DNA from: Allobaculum stercoricanis DSM 13633
GTDB taxonomy: Bacteria > Bacillota_I > Bacilli_A > Erysipelotrichales > Erysipelotrichaceae
Assembly (NCBI RefSeq): GCF_000384195.1
Contig: NZ_KB913034.1
Location: 783,479 to 847,478 of the forward strand
DNA: 64,000 nucleotides
Direction: 5' to 3'
Shown: in pieces, positions 1 to 9,113 of the stretch
Numbering within the stretch: position 1 is the stretch's first letter
How the letters are laid out: each line of letters opens with the position of its first letter
The notes under the pieces: model-generated
The model's database searches: none
What the model saw: the letters and a program-made list of their open reading frames with translations, nothing else
What the model was told of the DNA's origin: nothing
Program-made: the position numbers and the translations under genes

Positions 1-410
1 AAAATTACCCACTGTATATCGTTTCGAATGGTCCGGCAAAAGGACAACGCAATCGATTGCAAAAAGCAGGGATGTTAGAATTGTTTAAACACGTCTTTAC
101 GAGCGAAGAATTAGGTTATGAAAAACCAAATGTACAATTTTTTGAACAAGCGCTTTTGCAAGTAAGAATCGATCAAGATGACCCGACCATTTGTCCAAGT
201 CAAATTCTTGTCATTGGCGATTCTTGGAAAGCTGATATTTGTGGATCATTAGCATTTGGCTCGCAGAGCATTTGGTTTAGACGCAATCGTGAATTTGATC
301 CTTTCGAACACCCCGATGAGCCTAGTGTGCTAGAAGCATATAATTGGAACGAAGTGATGGAAATGATTTCTTCAACATTTACTTCGCCAATTTCTCAATC
401 TAATGAATAA
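1..410 (+). CDS. HAD-family hydrolase, YjjG-like nucleotidase (C-terminal part)
   Basis: The gene begins before the window; the reading frame is open from base 3 and ends at TAA 408-410. What remains covers the second half of a haloacid dehalogenase fold: an I-V-S-N-G motif II near the start, a conserved lysine in the Y-E-K-P context (motif III) and the I-G-D-S-W-K-A-D motif IV with its metal-binding aspartates. This motif set is typical of YjjG/YfnB-type pyrimidine nucleotidases, cytoplasmic phosphatases that act on nucleoside monophosphates. The substrate is inferred from family resemblance only. The N-terminal nucleophile aspartate lies outside the window. Confidence 0.85.
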   Translation, partial: NYPLYIVSNGPAKGQRNRLQKAGMLELFKHVFTSEELGYEKPNVQFFEQALLQVRIDQDDPTICPSQILVIGDSWKADICGSLAFGSQSIWFRRNREFDPFEHPDEPSVLEAYNWNEVMEMISSTFTSPISQSNE

Positions 411-454
411 AATCATGCAAACTCTTTTAGATGATGGATCAAAGTAGATCTGAT

Positions 455-515
455 AAGCTCCCAATTTATTGAACACGATCAATACAAAAATCATGTTCAT
501 TAATAGGGAGCTTTT
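455..515. terminator. Terminator hairpin after the HAD gene
   Basis: AAGCTCCC (455-462) pairs with GGGAGCTT, and an inner TGAACA/TGTTCA pair extends the stem. A T-rich run follows on the plus strand. It sits between the HAD gene and the converging DUF4317 gene. Confidence 0.65.
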
Positions 516-584
516 CTTATGGGAAAAAGAAAAAAGAGTATCTACGCTAAGACACTCTTTGAAGTTTATGCAGGTGTTGAAAGA

Positions 585-1814
585 CTAAAACGTTGAATTT
601 GTATCAGATTCCAGTAAAGGTTGGGCATCTGCTTCTTGTTTGTCTTGTGTTGGTAAGACCCGAATTGCTTTAGCAGGGGTAAGTAAATTGGCGGGGAGTC
701 CGGAAATTTCTAAACCATCATTCATTTCAATGACTAAACAAGGACGACCATCGATTGTTTTTGTACGTACAAATTCTAGGGCGTCATCACGAATAGAAAT
801 TGAGATCGAAGGCGCTTTGAAAGAAACTTTACCTGTTTCCATTAAATTGACAGCCGCAACTTCTTGGTCTTCTAAAATTTTACTAAAGGAAGAGTCGAAA
901 AAATGCATGTTTTCATCAGGGGCACCTGAAGCGACTAGTAAATCTTTAATGCGGGTTTTATCCATCATGACCATGGAATCTTCATTGTCATTTTCGTCGA
1001 TATAATCAGCTAAATTTTCATGGAACTTCAATGCGGTTTTCGTATCCATTCCATTAGGGAAAATATCAGCGATCACTTTCGCAAAGCCTTCAGCTTGTTC
1101 AGGAGCGGAGCTGACAAAAGGAATATGGAAGTAATCCTCAATTAAATCGATATTTGGTTTTTTGGCGCTTTTGGCATGATAGAGAAAGTGGTTCACATCA
1201 CTAGCACGCCCACTAAAGGACGGGTATAAAAATGCATCAAGTGGTGGGGTAACGATTTGCATTTCGTCGTTTACTTTGCGTTGCACTTCGTTTGTTTCAT
1301 GATTGTAGAATAAACCGATTTCAGTCAGTTTTGCTTCTGAAATAGCGACGATCATAAAACGGAATACCGAGTTTTCTTCGAGAATTTCGTTGTTTTTATT
1401 TAAAGCTGGAGCGGCGTACTCAAAAATACCAGCGATGATATAAACAGGGTTGCGATAGTCGCCTTTCACTAATAAATCTTTAACGAGTTGTTCAAATTCT
1501 TCTTTGATTAAAAGTGAGCCATTTTTATAGGCAAAGAAAGTTTCTTGTAGGGCTTTAGATTCAGGAACGCTATGATCAAAACCGTATTCGATTAAGTTTT
1601 TTCCATAAGTTCCAGATAAACTTTTTTTAAAAATATCGAAGAAGAGTTCACCTTCTTCTTTTTCTAAAGTGTCGCCATGAATTAAACGCGTAAAGCGAAC
1701 GACAGGTTCGCCATCGTTGCAACGGCCGTAACCTTCTTGGATTCCTTTTAAATAAAGCGTTTCGTTTTCGTATTTTAACTGTTTTTTAATTTCGTTTAGT
1801 TCTTTTTTATTCAT
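585..1814 (-). CDS. DUF4317 family protein
   Basis: A 409-residue protein with no signal peptide or membrane segment. The N-terminal M-N-K-K-E-L-N-E-I-K-K stretch and the K-K-S-L-S-G-T-x-G-K-N-L-I block around residues 63-75 match what I know of the DUF4317 family of Firmicutes, whose function is unknown. The body is acidic and looks like a soluble cytoplasmic protein. The start is the only ATG at the N-terminus and follows a weak purine-rich site. The gene converges on the HAD gene and diverges from ogt. No partner gene suggests a role. Confidence 0.75.
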   Translation of the reverse strand: MNKKELNEIKKQLKYENETLYLKGIQEGYGRCNDGEPVVRFTRLIHGDTLEKEEGELFFDIFKKSLSGTYGKNLIEYGFDHSVPESKALQETFFAYKNGSLLIKEEFEQLVKDLLVKGDYRNPVYIIAGIFEYAAPALNKNNEILEENSVFRFMIVAISEAKLTEIGLFYNHETNEVQRKVNDEMQIVTPPLDAFLYPSFSGRASDVNHFLYHAKSAKKPNIDLIEDYFHIPFVSSAPEQAEGFAKVIADIFPNGMDTKTALKFHENLADYIDENDNEDSMVMMDKTRIKDLLVASGAPDENMHFFDSSFSKILEDQEVAAVNLMETGKVSFKAPSISISIRDDALEFVRTKTIDGRPCLVIEMNDGLEISGLPANLLTPAKAIRVLPTQDKQEADAQPLLESDTNSTF

Positions 1815-2026
1815 CGTTATGTCTCATTTCTAATGAAATCGATTGGACATCGATTTGTTTACGGGTGGATTGATTGTATCAATTTTTCTTCGAATAGAAA
1901 AAGAAAGATCTGAAGAAATCGTAAAGCTCATCAAATTGAAAAGAGATTGGATATTGATGGTAGGAGATAAAATGGATAATGTTTTGTCTTAGAATATTGA
2001 CCAATACGAAGAGTTGGAGGAAGACA

Positions 2027-2536
2027 ATGCAATATATCAGTTATTATGAGTCGCCACTAGGTAAGATGTTATTAGCGGGTGATGAAGTGGGATTAATAGG
2101 GCTTTGGTTTGAAGGACAAAAATATTTTGGCTCAACTTTGAATTCTGAAGCTAAAGAAAAAGAAATTCCTTTATTTAACGAGACTAAAAAATGGCTCGAT
2201 CTTTATTTTGCGGGTCAAAATCCTGATTTTAATATTCCACTGCATTTGATTGGAACTCCTTTTCAAAGGGAAGTATGGAAATTACTTTGTGGTATTTCTT
2301 ATGGTCAGACAGCGACTTATGGAAATCTTGCTAAAGAGATGGCTGAACAAAGTGGGCTGGATTCTATGTCCGCTCAGGCAATTGGTGGAGCTGTCGGTTG
2401 TAATCCCATTTCGATCATTGTACCTTGTCATCGAGTTGTGGGAGCGAATGGAAAACTGACTGGCTATGCCGGGGGAATTGATAAAAAAGTGGAACTGTTG
2501 AAGCTCGAACGTGTTGGTTCATTGAGAGGTAGTTAA
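2027..2536 (+). CDS. ogt: Methylated-DNA--protein-cysteine methyltransferase
   Basis: A 169-residue O6-alkylguanine-DNA alkyltransferase that transfers the alkyl group from damaged guanine to its own cysteine in a suicide reaction. The active-site motif P-C-H-R-V-V is present with Cys134, preceded by the helix-turn-helix region (T-A-T-Y-G-N-L-A) and the conserved N-P-I-S-I-I-V-P stretch. The start chosen is the ATG at 2027 after a GGAGGAAG ribosome site; an upstream in-frame ATG at 1979 lacks one. Length is normal for the Ogt/MGMT family. It appears to be a single-gene unit. Confidence 0.93.
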   Translation: MQYISYYESPLGKMLLAGDEVGLIGLWFEGQKYFGSTLNSEAKEKEIPLFNETKKWLDLYFAGQNPDFNIPLHLIGTPFQREVWKLLCGISYGQTATYGNLAKEMAEQSGLDSMSAQAIGGAVGCNPISIIVPCHRVVGANGKLTGYAGGIDKKVELLKLERVGSLRGS

Positions 2537-2716
2537 CTGAACTGGATGTAAGGTGAATAATCATCTTTTTTTGATAAAATGTTATTCATCGATCGAAAAC
2601 GAAAAGGAATGGATTATTTATAAGCTCATTTCTTTATATCGAGACACATATTTGGCTTATTTTTTTGATGAGTCTAAACTCTTTAATAAATGCACAAAGA
2701 AAGGAGTAGATAAAGA

Positions 2717-4252
2717 ATGAAAACATTCAAGAAGATATTGAAGTCAAAAGCGTTATATATTGGCTTATCACTGTTCATTCAAGTGATCATTTTATTTTTG
2801 TTGATGACTTACTTTGGACGGGAATTTGTATCGATTTATTACGTGATGTTGGCTTTATCGATCATTGTTTCGATGTTTGTGATTAATCGCGAGTCGGATA
2901 CATCTTCCAAACTTTTATGGGTGTTTATGATTATGGCTCTGCCATTCTTTGGTGGCATATTGTATTTGCTTTTTGGAGGACGCAAAATTCCTAAAGCATT
3001 AATGATTCAAGATAGACAAGCTTATGCCGACTATACAGCATATGCCGAGCAAAACTTAAAGACGCTCCAAGCGCATGAGATTGAAGATCCAACGTTATTA
3101 AGAATGACTTCTTTGGCTTGGAACAATGGCTATTTTCCTGTTTATGCCAACATGGGATGTCGTTATTATCCAAAAGGTGAAGATCAATTTAAAGCGCAGA
3201 TGGATGCAATTCGCCAAGCGAAAGAGTATGTCTTTATCGAAACATATATCATTGACCAAGGGACCGTTCTTGATGAAATGGTTGAATTGTTAGAACAGAA
3301 AGTCAATGAAGGTGTTGATGTTCGACTGATGTACGATGACTTTGGATGTATTTTAAATTTACCAGAAGGATTCGATGATCGATTACGGGCTAAAGGAATT
3401 CAAGTTCATCCTTTTAACCCGATTCATGCCCAACTAGCCATTCAGATGAATAACCGTGACCATCGCAAAACAATTATTGTCGATGGAAAAGTAGCATTTA
3501 CGGGTGGGTCCAATTTAGCGGATGAGTACGTAAACCGAATTGAACGATTTGGATATTGGAAAGATATGGGGATTGAAATTCGAGGCAAAGCTGTCGAACC
3601 TTTCGTCATCGCTTTCTTGCAAATATGGAATTATGAGGCAAATGTCAATACGCCTTATTATCCATACATTTACGATTATGGAACATATGAGCCAGATACC
3701 AATCAAGGATATGTTCTTCCGTTTTTTGATTCACCAACGGATAACTTAAATACAGGGAAACGATTCCACCAAAATATGTTGTCGCTTGCGAATAAAACAT
3801 TCTGGATTACGACACCATATTTAATTTTGGAAGATGAAATGTTGTCGTCTTTAAAATTGGCCGTGGAAAATGGGGTGGATGTGCGCATCGTTGTGCCTAA
3901 AATTCCTGATAAAAAAACAGTGTATGAAGTGACCAAAGCGAATGAGGAAATTCTGACGCGCTATGGGGTGAAAGTTTATGAATACACACCAGGATTTATC
4001 CATGGCAAAGTGACATTAGTAGATGATGAACAAGCACTCTGTGGAACAGTAAATATGGATTTCCGTTCGTATTATTGCAACTATGAATGTGGAACGTGGT
4101 TGTATAAAACACCCGCAATTCGCGATATTCGTGCAGATTTTGAAAATATCTTTACTCAATCCCATCTTGTTACATTAGAAGAAGTAAATAAAACAAATCC
4201 ATTTGTGCGAATTTACCGGCAAATTCTAAAAGTATTCTCGCCATTGATGTAA
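2717..4252 (+). CDS. cls: Cardiolipin synthase
   Basis: A 511-residue membrane phospholipase D-type enzyme that joins two phosphatidylglycerol molecules into cardiolipin and glycerol. Two hydrophobic helices lie within about the first 85 residues (around 12-33 and 37-58, with a third at about 65-85). Two HxK(x)4D catalytic motifs are visible: His249 (H-R-K-T-I-I-V-D) and His429 (H-G-K-V-T-L-V-D). Domain order and length match bacterial Cls. The ATG follows AAAGGAG. The gene is closed by a strong hairpin at 4272-4303 and converges on fumC. Confidence 0.93.
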   Translation: MKTFKKILKSKALYIGLSLFIQVIILFLLMTYFGREFVSIYYVMLALSIIVSMFVINRESDTSSKLLWVFMIMALPFFGGILYLLFGGRKIPKALMIQDRQAYADYTAYAEQNLKTLQAHEIEDPTLLRMTSLAWNNGYFPVYANMGCRYYPKGEDQFKAQMDAIRQAKEYVFIETYIIDQGTVLDEMVELLEQKVNEGVDVRLMYDDFGCILNLPEGFDDRLRAKGIQVHPFNPIHAQLAIQMNNRDHRKTIIVDGKVAFTGGSNLADEYVNRIERFGYWKDMGIEIRGKAVEPFVIAFLQIWNYEANVNTPYYPYIYDYGTYEPDTNQGYVLPFFDSPTDNLNTGKRFHQNMLSLANKTFWITTPYLILEDEMLSSLKLAVENGVDVRIVVPKIPDKKTVYEVTKANEEILTRYGVKVYEYTPGFIHGKVTLVDDEQALCGTVNMDFRSYYCNYECGTWLYKTPAIRDIRADFENIFTQSHLVTLEEVNKTNPFVRIYRQILKVFSPLM

Positions 4253-4271
4253 TCCAATCAATTAATAAAGT

Positions 4272-4303
4272 AAAAAAGACCAGTGATGAAACTGGTCTTT
4301 TTT
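4272..4303. terminator. Bidirectional terminator between cls and fumC
   Basis: AAAAAAGACCAG pairs perfectly with CTGGTCTTTTTT around a short loop. A-run and T-run on the two sides allow it to end both converging genes. Confidence 0.9.
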
Positions 4304-4328
4304 ACGAGGTTGACAAATTTATTTCGTT

Positions 4329-5705
4329 CTATTTTAATGGTTTAACCATTTTTTCTGGAACAACGAGTTCGTCAAATTGTTCGGCACTTAACAGATTTAA
4401 TTCGAGGACGGCATCTTTTAAAAGTAAATTGTGTTCGAATGCATAACGAGCCGCTTTTCCCGCGTTTTCATAACCGATCACTGGGTTAAGAGAAGTGACT
4501 AACATGAGGGAATGTTCTAAGTTTTCTTTTGTTTTTTGTTTATTGACTTTGACACCTTTTAAACAGTTTTGATTAAAGGAGCGTAAAGCATCTGCTAATA
4601 AATGAATCGATTGATCGAGATTATAAGCAATTAATGGCATAAAGACGTTGAGTTCAAAATTACCTTGGCTTGCTGCAAAACCAATGGCACTATCATTGGC
4701 CATGACTTGAATGGCTACCATAGTTAATGCTTCAGATTGTGTTGGATTGACTTTGCCCGGCATAATGGAAGATCCTGGTTCATTGGCTGGAATTTCCAAT
4801 TCGCCAATTCCACAACGTGGACCAGAAGCGAGCCAGCGAACATCGTTAGCAATTTTCATCGCATTTGCGGCTAAACCTTTTAATGCGCCAGAAAAGAAAG
4901 CACAAGCATCTTTAGACGTTAAAGCATGGAAGAAATTTGGATCGGATACAAAATCAATGCCGGTCATGTCGCTTAATACGGCGCAGACATTTGGCCCATA
5001 ATTTTCTGGGGCATTTAATCCAGAACCAACTGCCGTTGCACCAATTGCAAGTTCACAAATTGCTGGTAATGCCGCACGGATATGTTCAATTGAATGTTCT
5101 AACATCGAACGCCATCCACTCAATTCATCGCTAACATAAAGTGGAGTAGCATCTTGCAAGTGGGTACGACCGATTTTAATAATGCCGCGATTGACTTCTT
5201 CGAGTTGTTTTAAGGTTTCAATACATTCTTCAATGGCAGGGATTAATAAAGTTTTCGCTTCAATTGCTGTCATAATATGCAAAGCAGAAGGGAATGTGTC
5301 ATTCGAAGATTGGGAGCAATTCACACTATCGTTAGGGTGCAATAAGTTTTTGTTTGCTTTGACATTGGCAACGTGAGTAATGACTTCGTTCACGTTCATA
5401 TTAGTTTGCGTGCCACTTCCTGTTTGCCAAATTGCTAGTGGGAATTGATCAGCTAATTTACGATCAACAATCATTTTTCCTACTTCTAAAATAGCGTCTT
5501 TTTGTTCACAAGTAATTTTGTGTTCTTTTTCATTCACAATTGCACATGCCATTTTTAAATAAGCGAATGCGTCGATTAATACTGGGGGCATTTTTTCAGT
5601 ACCGATTTTGAAGTTTTCCAAGGAACGCTGGGTTTGCGACATCCAACAAGCGTCTTTTGGGACGTTCACTTCACCGAGTACATCATGTTCAATACGATAT
5701 TCCAT
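4329..5705 (-). CDS. fumC: Fumarate hydratase class II
   Basis: A 458-residue member of the fumarase/aspartase superfamily, catalysing the interconversion of fumarate and malate in the cytoplasm. The superfamily signature G-S-S-I-M-P-G-K-V-N-P lies around residue 315. The G-S-G-T-Q-T-N-M-N-V-N-E block and the H-L-Q-D-A-T-P motif in the catalytic regions are characteristic of class II fumarase rather than aspartase. Full length with a normal start after an AAGAGG site. No other TCA-cycle gene is adjacent, which fits an anaerobe using fumarase in a partial pathway (inference). Confidence 0.92.
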   Translation of the reverse strand: MEYRIEHDVLGEVNVPKDACWMSQTQRSLENFKIGTEKMPPVLIDAFAYLKMACAIVNEKEHKITCEQKDAILEVGKMIVDRKLADQFPLAIWQTGSGTQTNMNVNEVITHVANVKANKNLLHPNDSVNCSQSSNDTFPSALHIMTAIEAKTLLIPAIEECIETLKQLEEVNRGIIKIGRTHLQDATPLYVSDELSGWRSMLEHSIEHIRAALPAICELAIGATAVGSGLNAPENYGPNVCAVLSDMTGIDFVSDPNFFHALTSKDACAFFSGALKGLAANAMKIANDVRWLASGPRCGIGELEIPANEPGSSIMPGKVNPTQSEALTMVAIQVMANDSAIGFAASQGNFELNVFMPLIAYNLDQSIHLLADALRSFNQNCLKGVKVNKQKTKENLEHSLMLVTSLNPVIGYENAGKAARYAFEHNLLLKDAVLELNLLSAEQFDELVVPEKMVKPLK

Positions 5706-6380
5706 AATAAGCCTCTTTCTTTATTTTGATTATGGATTGCTAAGACTTACGCCTTACCAAAATCCATCATTAATTTTCTCAATAACTTTAGTATCTTAAA
5801 ATTGATAGCAAAAGATCAAATATAAAATGGATTTCTTTTTTCTGAGTTTAAATTTGCACGCCAAGGGAATAAAAATAACAAGGCGTTTTGCTTCATGTTA
5901 TCAATCATGAAAATGAATTTAAATTTTTAGAAAGATTATCAAAAATCGGATTTGATTCGGGGTAAAATAGAAGTGGAAAAAATCGAATTTCCACATAGCA
6001 CCGCTCTTAAAAAAGATGGAATCAACAAGTTGCTGATCCGACTACAACAAGATGAAATTAAGCATCAAAACAGAATCAAAGGAAAATAGGGTGGAGTGAA
6101 AGGTAAAAAATGAGTGCCATGAATTTGTTGCGGATGACAAGAAATTTGTTTAACATTTTTTACTGTTGGCAAACCGGTTTGAGAAGCTTGTTTTTCTAGT
6201 TCAATAGAGAATCTCATTTTAAAAATGAATCGATTTTCGAAAAACAAAAATAGATCTCAATCTTTACTTATTGCTCAATCACATTTGAAATTACAAGTTA
6301 ATGAATCAATTTGATTACGATAACGTCAATCACCTCAAGAATGGGATTATTTGCTGTTCTTGACTTAGGAGAAATACTTT
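5706..6380. other. Intergenic region between fumC and pulA
   Basis: About 675 bases of AT-rich sequence between two divergent genes. A 60-codon minus-strand frame at 6065-6247 lacks a ribosome site and recognisable composition, so I do not call it. The region must hold both promoters, but I could not pick a convincing -35/-10 pair. No hairpin or repeat stands out. Confidence 0.5.
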
Positions 6381-8480
6381 ATGCGCATGAAAGAACGTCT
6401 GGAATGTTATCTCGATGCATATACGATCGCGAACATTTACATGATTAAAGACTTTTACCAAGGTCAATCTCAAAACTTCCATCTAAAAGATGAAAAAAAT
6501 AACATCATTCCTTTATCGATTCAGTCAAAAGATGATTTAGGGGACTATATTCGCTATACCTGTACGGTAGATGGCGAAATTGTAGTAGGACATGATTATT
6601 TAATGTATGAAGAACATGCTCAATACTGCCCAGTTCAGTATTCACATATCGTGAAAACAAAAGAATTTGCGACCAATTTTATCCCTGAAGCATCTGTTCA
6701 ACTTGGTTGTGCTTATACCCCTAAACAAACAACATGGACAGTTTGGTCACCAGTTGCGGTATGGATGGAAGTCGTTTTGCATGAAAAAAATGGAGATCGG
6801 ATTATCCCGATGAAACGCCTTGAAAAAGGGGTATGGCAAGCGAGTGTAAAAGAAGATCTTTTACACACGTTTTATAATTATCGATTCAAAGTGAATGGGA
6901 AAATTCAAGATTGTTGTGATCCTTATAATCCTTTTACAGGTGTCAATACAAAAACATCCCAAGTTAATTCGCTCGATCGTTTAAAACTCGCCAAAAAAAT
7001 ACCAACACAACCGATGGCGCAAGATACAGATGCCATTATTTATGAATGTTCGATTCGTGATATGACATCCCAAAAAAATAACGGGTTTACACATCCAAGA
7101 ACGTTTGAAGCTTTTTCAGAAGAGAATGAAACGACTCGCTTATTCAATACAGGTTTAACCTATATCAAATCACTTGGTATAACACATGTTCAGCTTATGC
7201 CAGTTTTTGACTTTGGATCAATTGATGAAGAACATCCTGATTTTTACTATAACTGGGGTTATGATCCTATGCATTATCGAGCTTTAGAAGGATCTTATAG
7301 TACGAATCCGTATGATCCAGAAGTACGAATTATCGAATTTGTGAAAATGGTACAAGACTTGCATGCAGCAGGATTGAAAGTTAATCTCGACTTAGTCTTT
7401 AACCATGTTTGGAAAAGAGAAGAGTTTGCGCTTGATCAGCTTGTTCCTGATTATTATTTCTTAATGGATTCACAAGGACATTATTCAAATGGTTCTTTCT
7501 GTGGCAACGATATTGATACTCGTCCAGAGATGAGTGAGCGTTATTTGGTTGATAGTATCAAAATGTATATTGATGCTTTTGATGTGGATGGATTCCGTTT
7601 TGATTTAATGGGTGTATTAGATTACACCATCATGAATGAAATCGCGAAATACGCAAAATCAGTCAAAAAAGATTTTATGATTTATGGCGAAGGATGGGAT
7701 ATGCCAAGCTTTGTTCCACCAGAATTGCGGGCATCTCAAAATAACCAAGCAAAAATGCCATTAGTAGGACAATTTTCTGATCGCTTCAGAGAAGTTATTC
7801 GAGGCAGCAATGATCAATTAGAACATGCCGGTTATTCCAATGGTAATGTTGGACGAATCTATGATGCAGCGATTGTTATGAAAGCTTCAATTCCGGAAAA
7901 CAGATATGATCAACCATTTAAAGCAGTGAACTATGTGGAATGTCATGATAACCACACGATGTGGGATAAAAATCGCGTGATTTGTTTTGAAGAACCACGT
8001 TCGTCAAGGATGAAAAAACAAGTTCTTTCCCTAGCAATGGTTTTACTTGCACAAGGAACGCCATTTATCCATTGTGGACAAGAATTTGGGCGAACAAAAC
8101 ATAACTTAGGAAACACATACAACCGTTCGGATTATTTCAATATGATCGACTATCATCGCCGAAATGATTTCGAAGTCGTTGTTGAACAATTCAAAGCTCT
8201 AACAAGAATTCGTCGTGAGCATTCATCGTTCCGTCTAAATACGGCAGAAAAGATATTAACGAATGTGTCGACAGAAACGATTGAAGATAAAGTTTTAGTG
8301 TATCGCACACGTGATGAGCACGAGTCTCTTGTTTCTTTCTTCAACCCGACGGATCAATGCTTTAGCTACAACTTGAATCAAAATGCCAAAGTACTGTTTG
8401 ATTCTGACTTATTAAATCCACCAATCACAAATTCGATTAAGATCCCACCATTGAGTGTTATTGTTGTTCAACTCTTCTAA
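6381..8480 (+). CDS. pulA: Type I pullulanase
   Basis: A 699-residue glycoside hydrolase family 13 enzyme that cleaves alpha-1,6 branches in pullulan, glycogen and limit dextrins. The N-terminal third carries a CBM48-like domain (around 105-200). The four GH13 motifs are present in order: V-N-L-D-L-V-F-N-H, D-G-F-R-F-D (nucleophile Asp), G-E-G-W-D (acid/base Glu) and C-H-D-N-H-T. The Y-N-W-G-Y-D-P motif is typical of pullulanase. There is no signal peptide, so it probably acts inside the cell. The start follows GGAG at 6369. The next gene begins 26 bases after its stop. Confidence 0.92.
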   Translation: MRMKERLECYLDAYTIANIYMIKDFYQGQSQNFHLKDEKNNIIPLSIQSKDDLGDYIRYTCTVDGEIVVGHDYLMYEEHAQYCPVQYSHIVKTKEFATNFIPEASVQLGCAYTPKQTTWTVWSPVAVWMEVVLHEKNGDRIIPMKRLEKGVWQASVKEDLLHTFYNYRFKVNGKIQDCCDPYNPFTGVNTKTSQVNSLDRLKLAKKIPTQPMAQDTDAIIYECSIRDMTSQKNNGFTHPRTFEAFSEENETTRLFNTGLTYIKSLGITHVQLMPVFDFGSIDEEHPDFYYNWGYDPMHYRALEGSYSTNPYDPEVRIIEFVKMVQDLHAAGLKVNLDLVFNHVWKREEFALDQLVPDYYFLMDSQGHYSNGSFCGNDIDTRPEMSERYLVDSIKMYIDAFDVDGFRFDLMGVLDYTIMNEIAKYAKSVKKDFMIYGEGWDMPSFVPPELRASQNNQAKMPLVGQFSDRFREVIRGSNDQLEHAGYSNGNVGRIYDAAIVMKASIPENRYDQPFKAVNYVECHDNHTMWDKNRVICFEEPRSSRMKKQVLSLAMVLLAQGTPFIHCGQEFGRTKHNLGNTYNRSDYFNMIDYHRRNDFEVVVEQFKALTRIRREHSSFRLNTAEKILTNVSTETIEDKVLVYRTRDEHESLVSFFNPTDQCFSYNLNQNAKVLFDSDLLNPPITNSIKIPPLSVIVVQLF

Positions 8481-8506
8481 TCAAAGAAGAAAAGGAGGAA
8501 GCTGAG

Positions 8507-8818
8507 ATGCTTTTAGTTAACACAGATTATATTAGTGGCAAAGAATTAGTTATGCTCGGTTTGGTCAAAGGAAGTACGATTCAATCTAAAAATATCGGCA
8601 AAGATATTGGCCAAAGTTTTAAAACCATTATTGGCGGTGAGCTAAAATCTTACAATGAGATGATGAATGAAGCCAGAGAGATTGCGACAAGCCGAATGGT
8701 TGAAGATGCACAACGGCTAGGAGCAGATGCGATTGTCAATGTGCGCTATGCATCAGCAGCTGTAATGCAAGGAGCAGCTGAAGTGATGGCTTATGGAACT
8801 GCTGTTAAATTCAAGTAG
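8507..8818 (+). CDS. UPF0145 / YbjQ-family protein
   Basis: A 103-residue protein of the YbjQ (UPF0145, DUF74) family. Conserved blocks are visible: G-x-V-x-G-S in the first strand region, D-I-x-x-S-F-K/x-x-I-G-G-E-L-x-x-Y, A-R-x-x-A-x-x-R-M-x-x-x-A-x-x-L-G-A-D-A-I-V-N-V-R-Y and the C-terminal A-Y-G-T-A-V. The family forms pentamers and has been called a heavy-metal-binding fold, but its function is not settled. The AAGGAGG ribosome site is excellent. It follows pulA by 26 bases and is probably co-transcribed. Confidence 0.88.
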   Translation: MLLVNTDYISGKELVMLGLVKGSTIQSKNIGKDIGQSFKTIIGGELKSYNEMMNEAREIATSRMVEDAQRLGADAIVNVRYASAAVMQGAAEVMAYGTAVKFK

Positions 8819-8851
8819 AGTTTAAAATCAAAAATAAACGATTTTTTCGAG

Positions 8852-8857
8852 TATAAT
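8852..8857 (+). promoter_or_regulatory. Possible -10 box after UPF0145
   Basis: A TATAAT hexamer at 8852-8857 with no clear -35 box. Downstream to 9040 there are short pairing segments (CGGA/TCCG, TTGT/ACAA) but no open frame. A leader or small transcript is possible but weakly supported. Confidence 0.25.
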
Positions 8858-9041
8858 TGAGACGGAAAAGAGTGAATGCAAATATCCGTTGTAAGTAAAT
8901 GAAACAACATGCTGATCTGTTTGGCGTTTTTCAAAATTGTTCATTTTGTGTTTTTGTGACAATTTATCTTCAATTCGGCATTGAAGTTTCGATACTTATG
9001 ATGATGTAAACAGTTTCTTTTTCAACCTTAATGATTCTTAT

Positions 9042-9069
9042 TTGACACTATTTTTAAGATGGTTAAAAT
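9042..9069 (+). promoter_or_regulatory. Promoter of the IMPDH gene
   Basis: TTGACA (9042-9047) and TAAAAT (9064-9069) are separated by 16 bases, a near-consensus sigma-A promoter that ends 44 bases before the start codon. Confidence 0.7.
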
Positions 9070-9113
9070 AAGAAAAAATTAATAAAAACACTTACAAATT
9101 ATGGAGGAATGAA

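Noticed and set aside
6065..6247. 60-codon minus-strand frame between fumC and pulA
   Set aside because: No ribosome site and no resemblance to a protein family.
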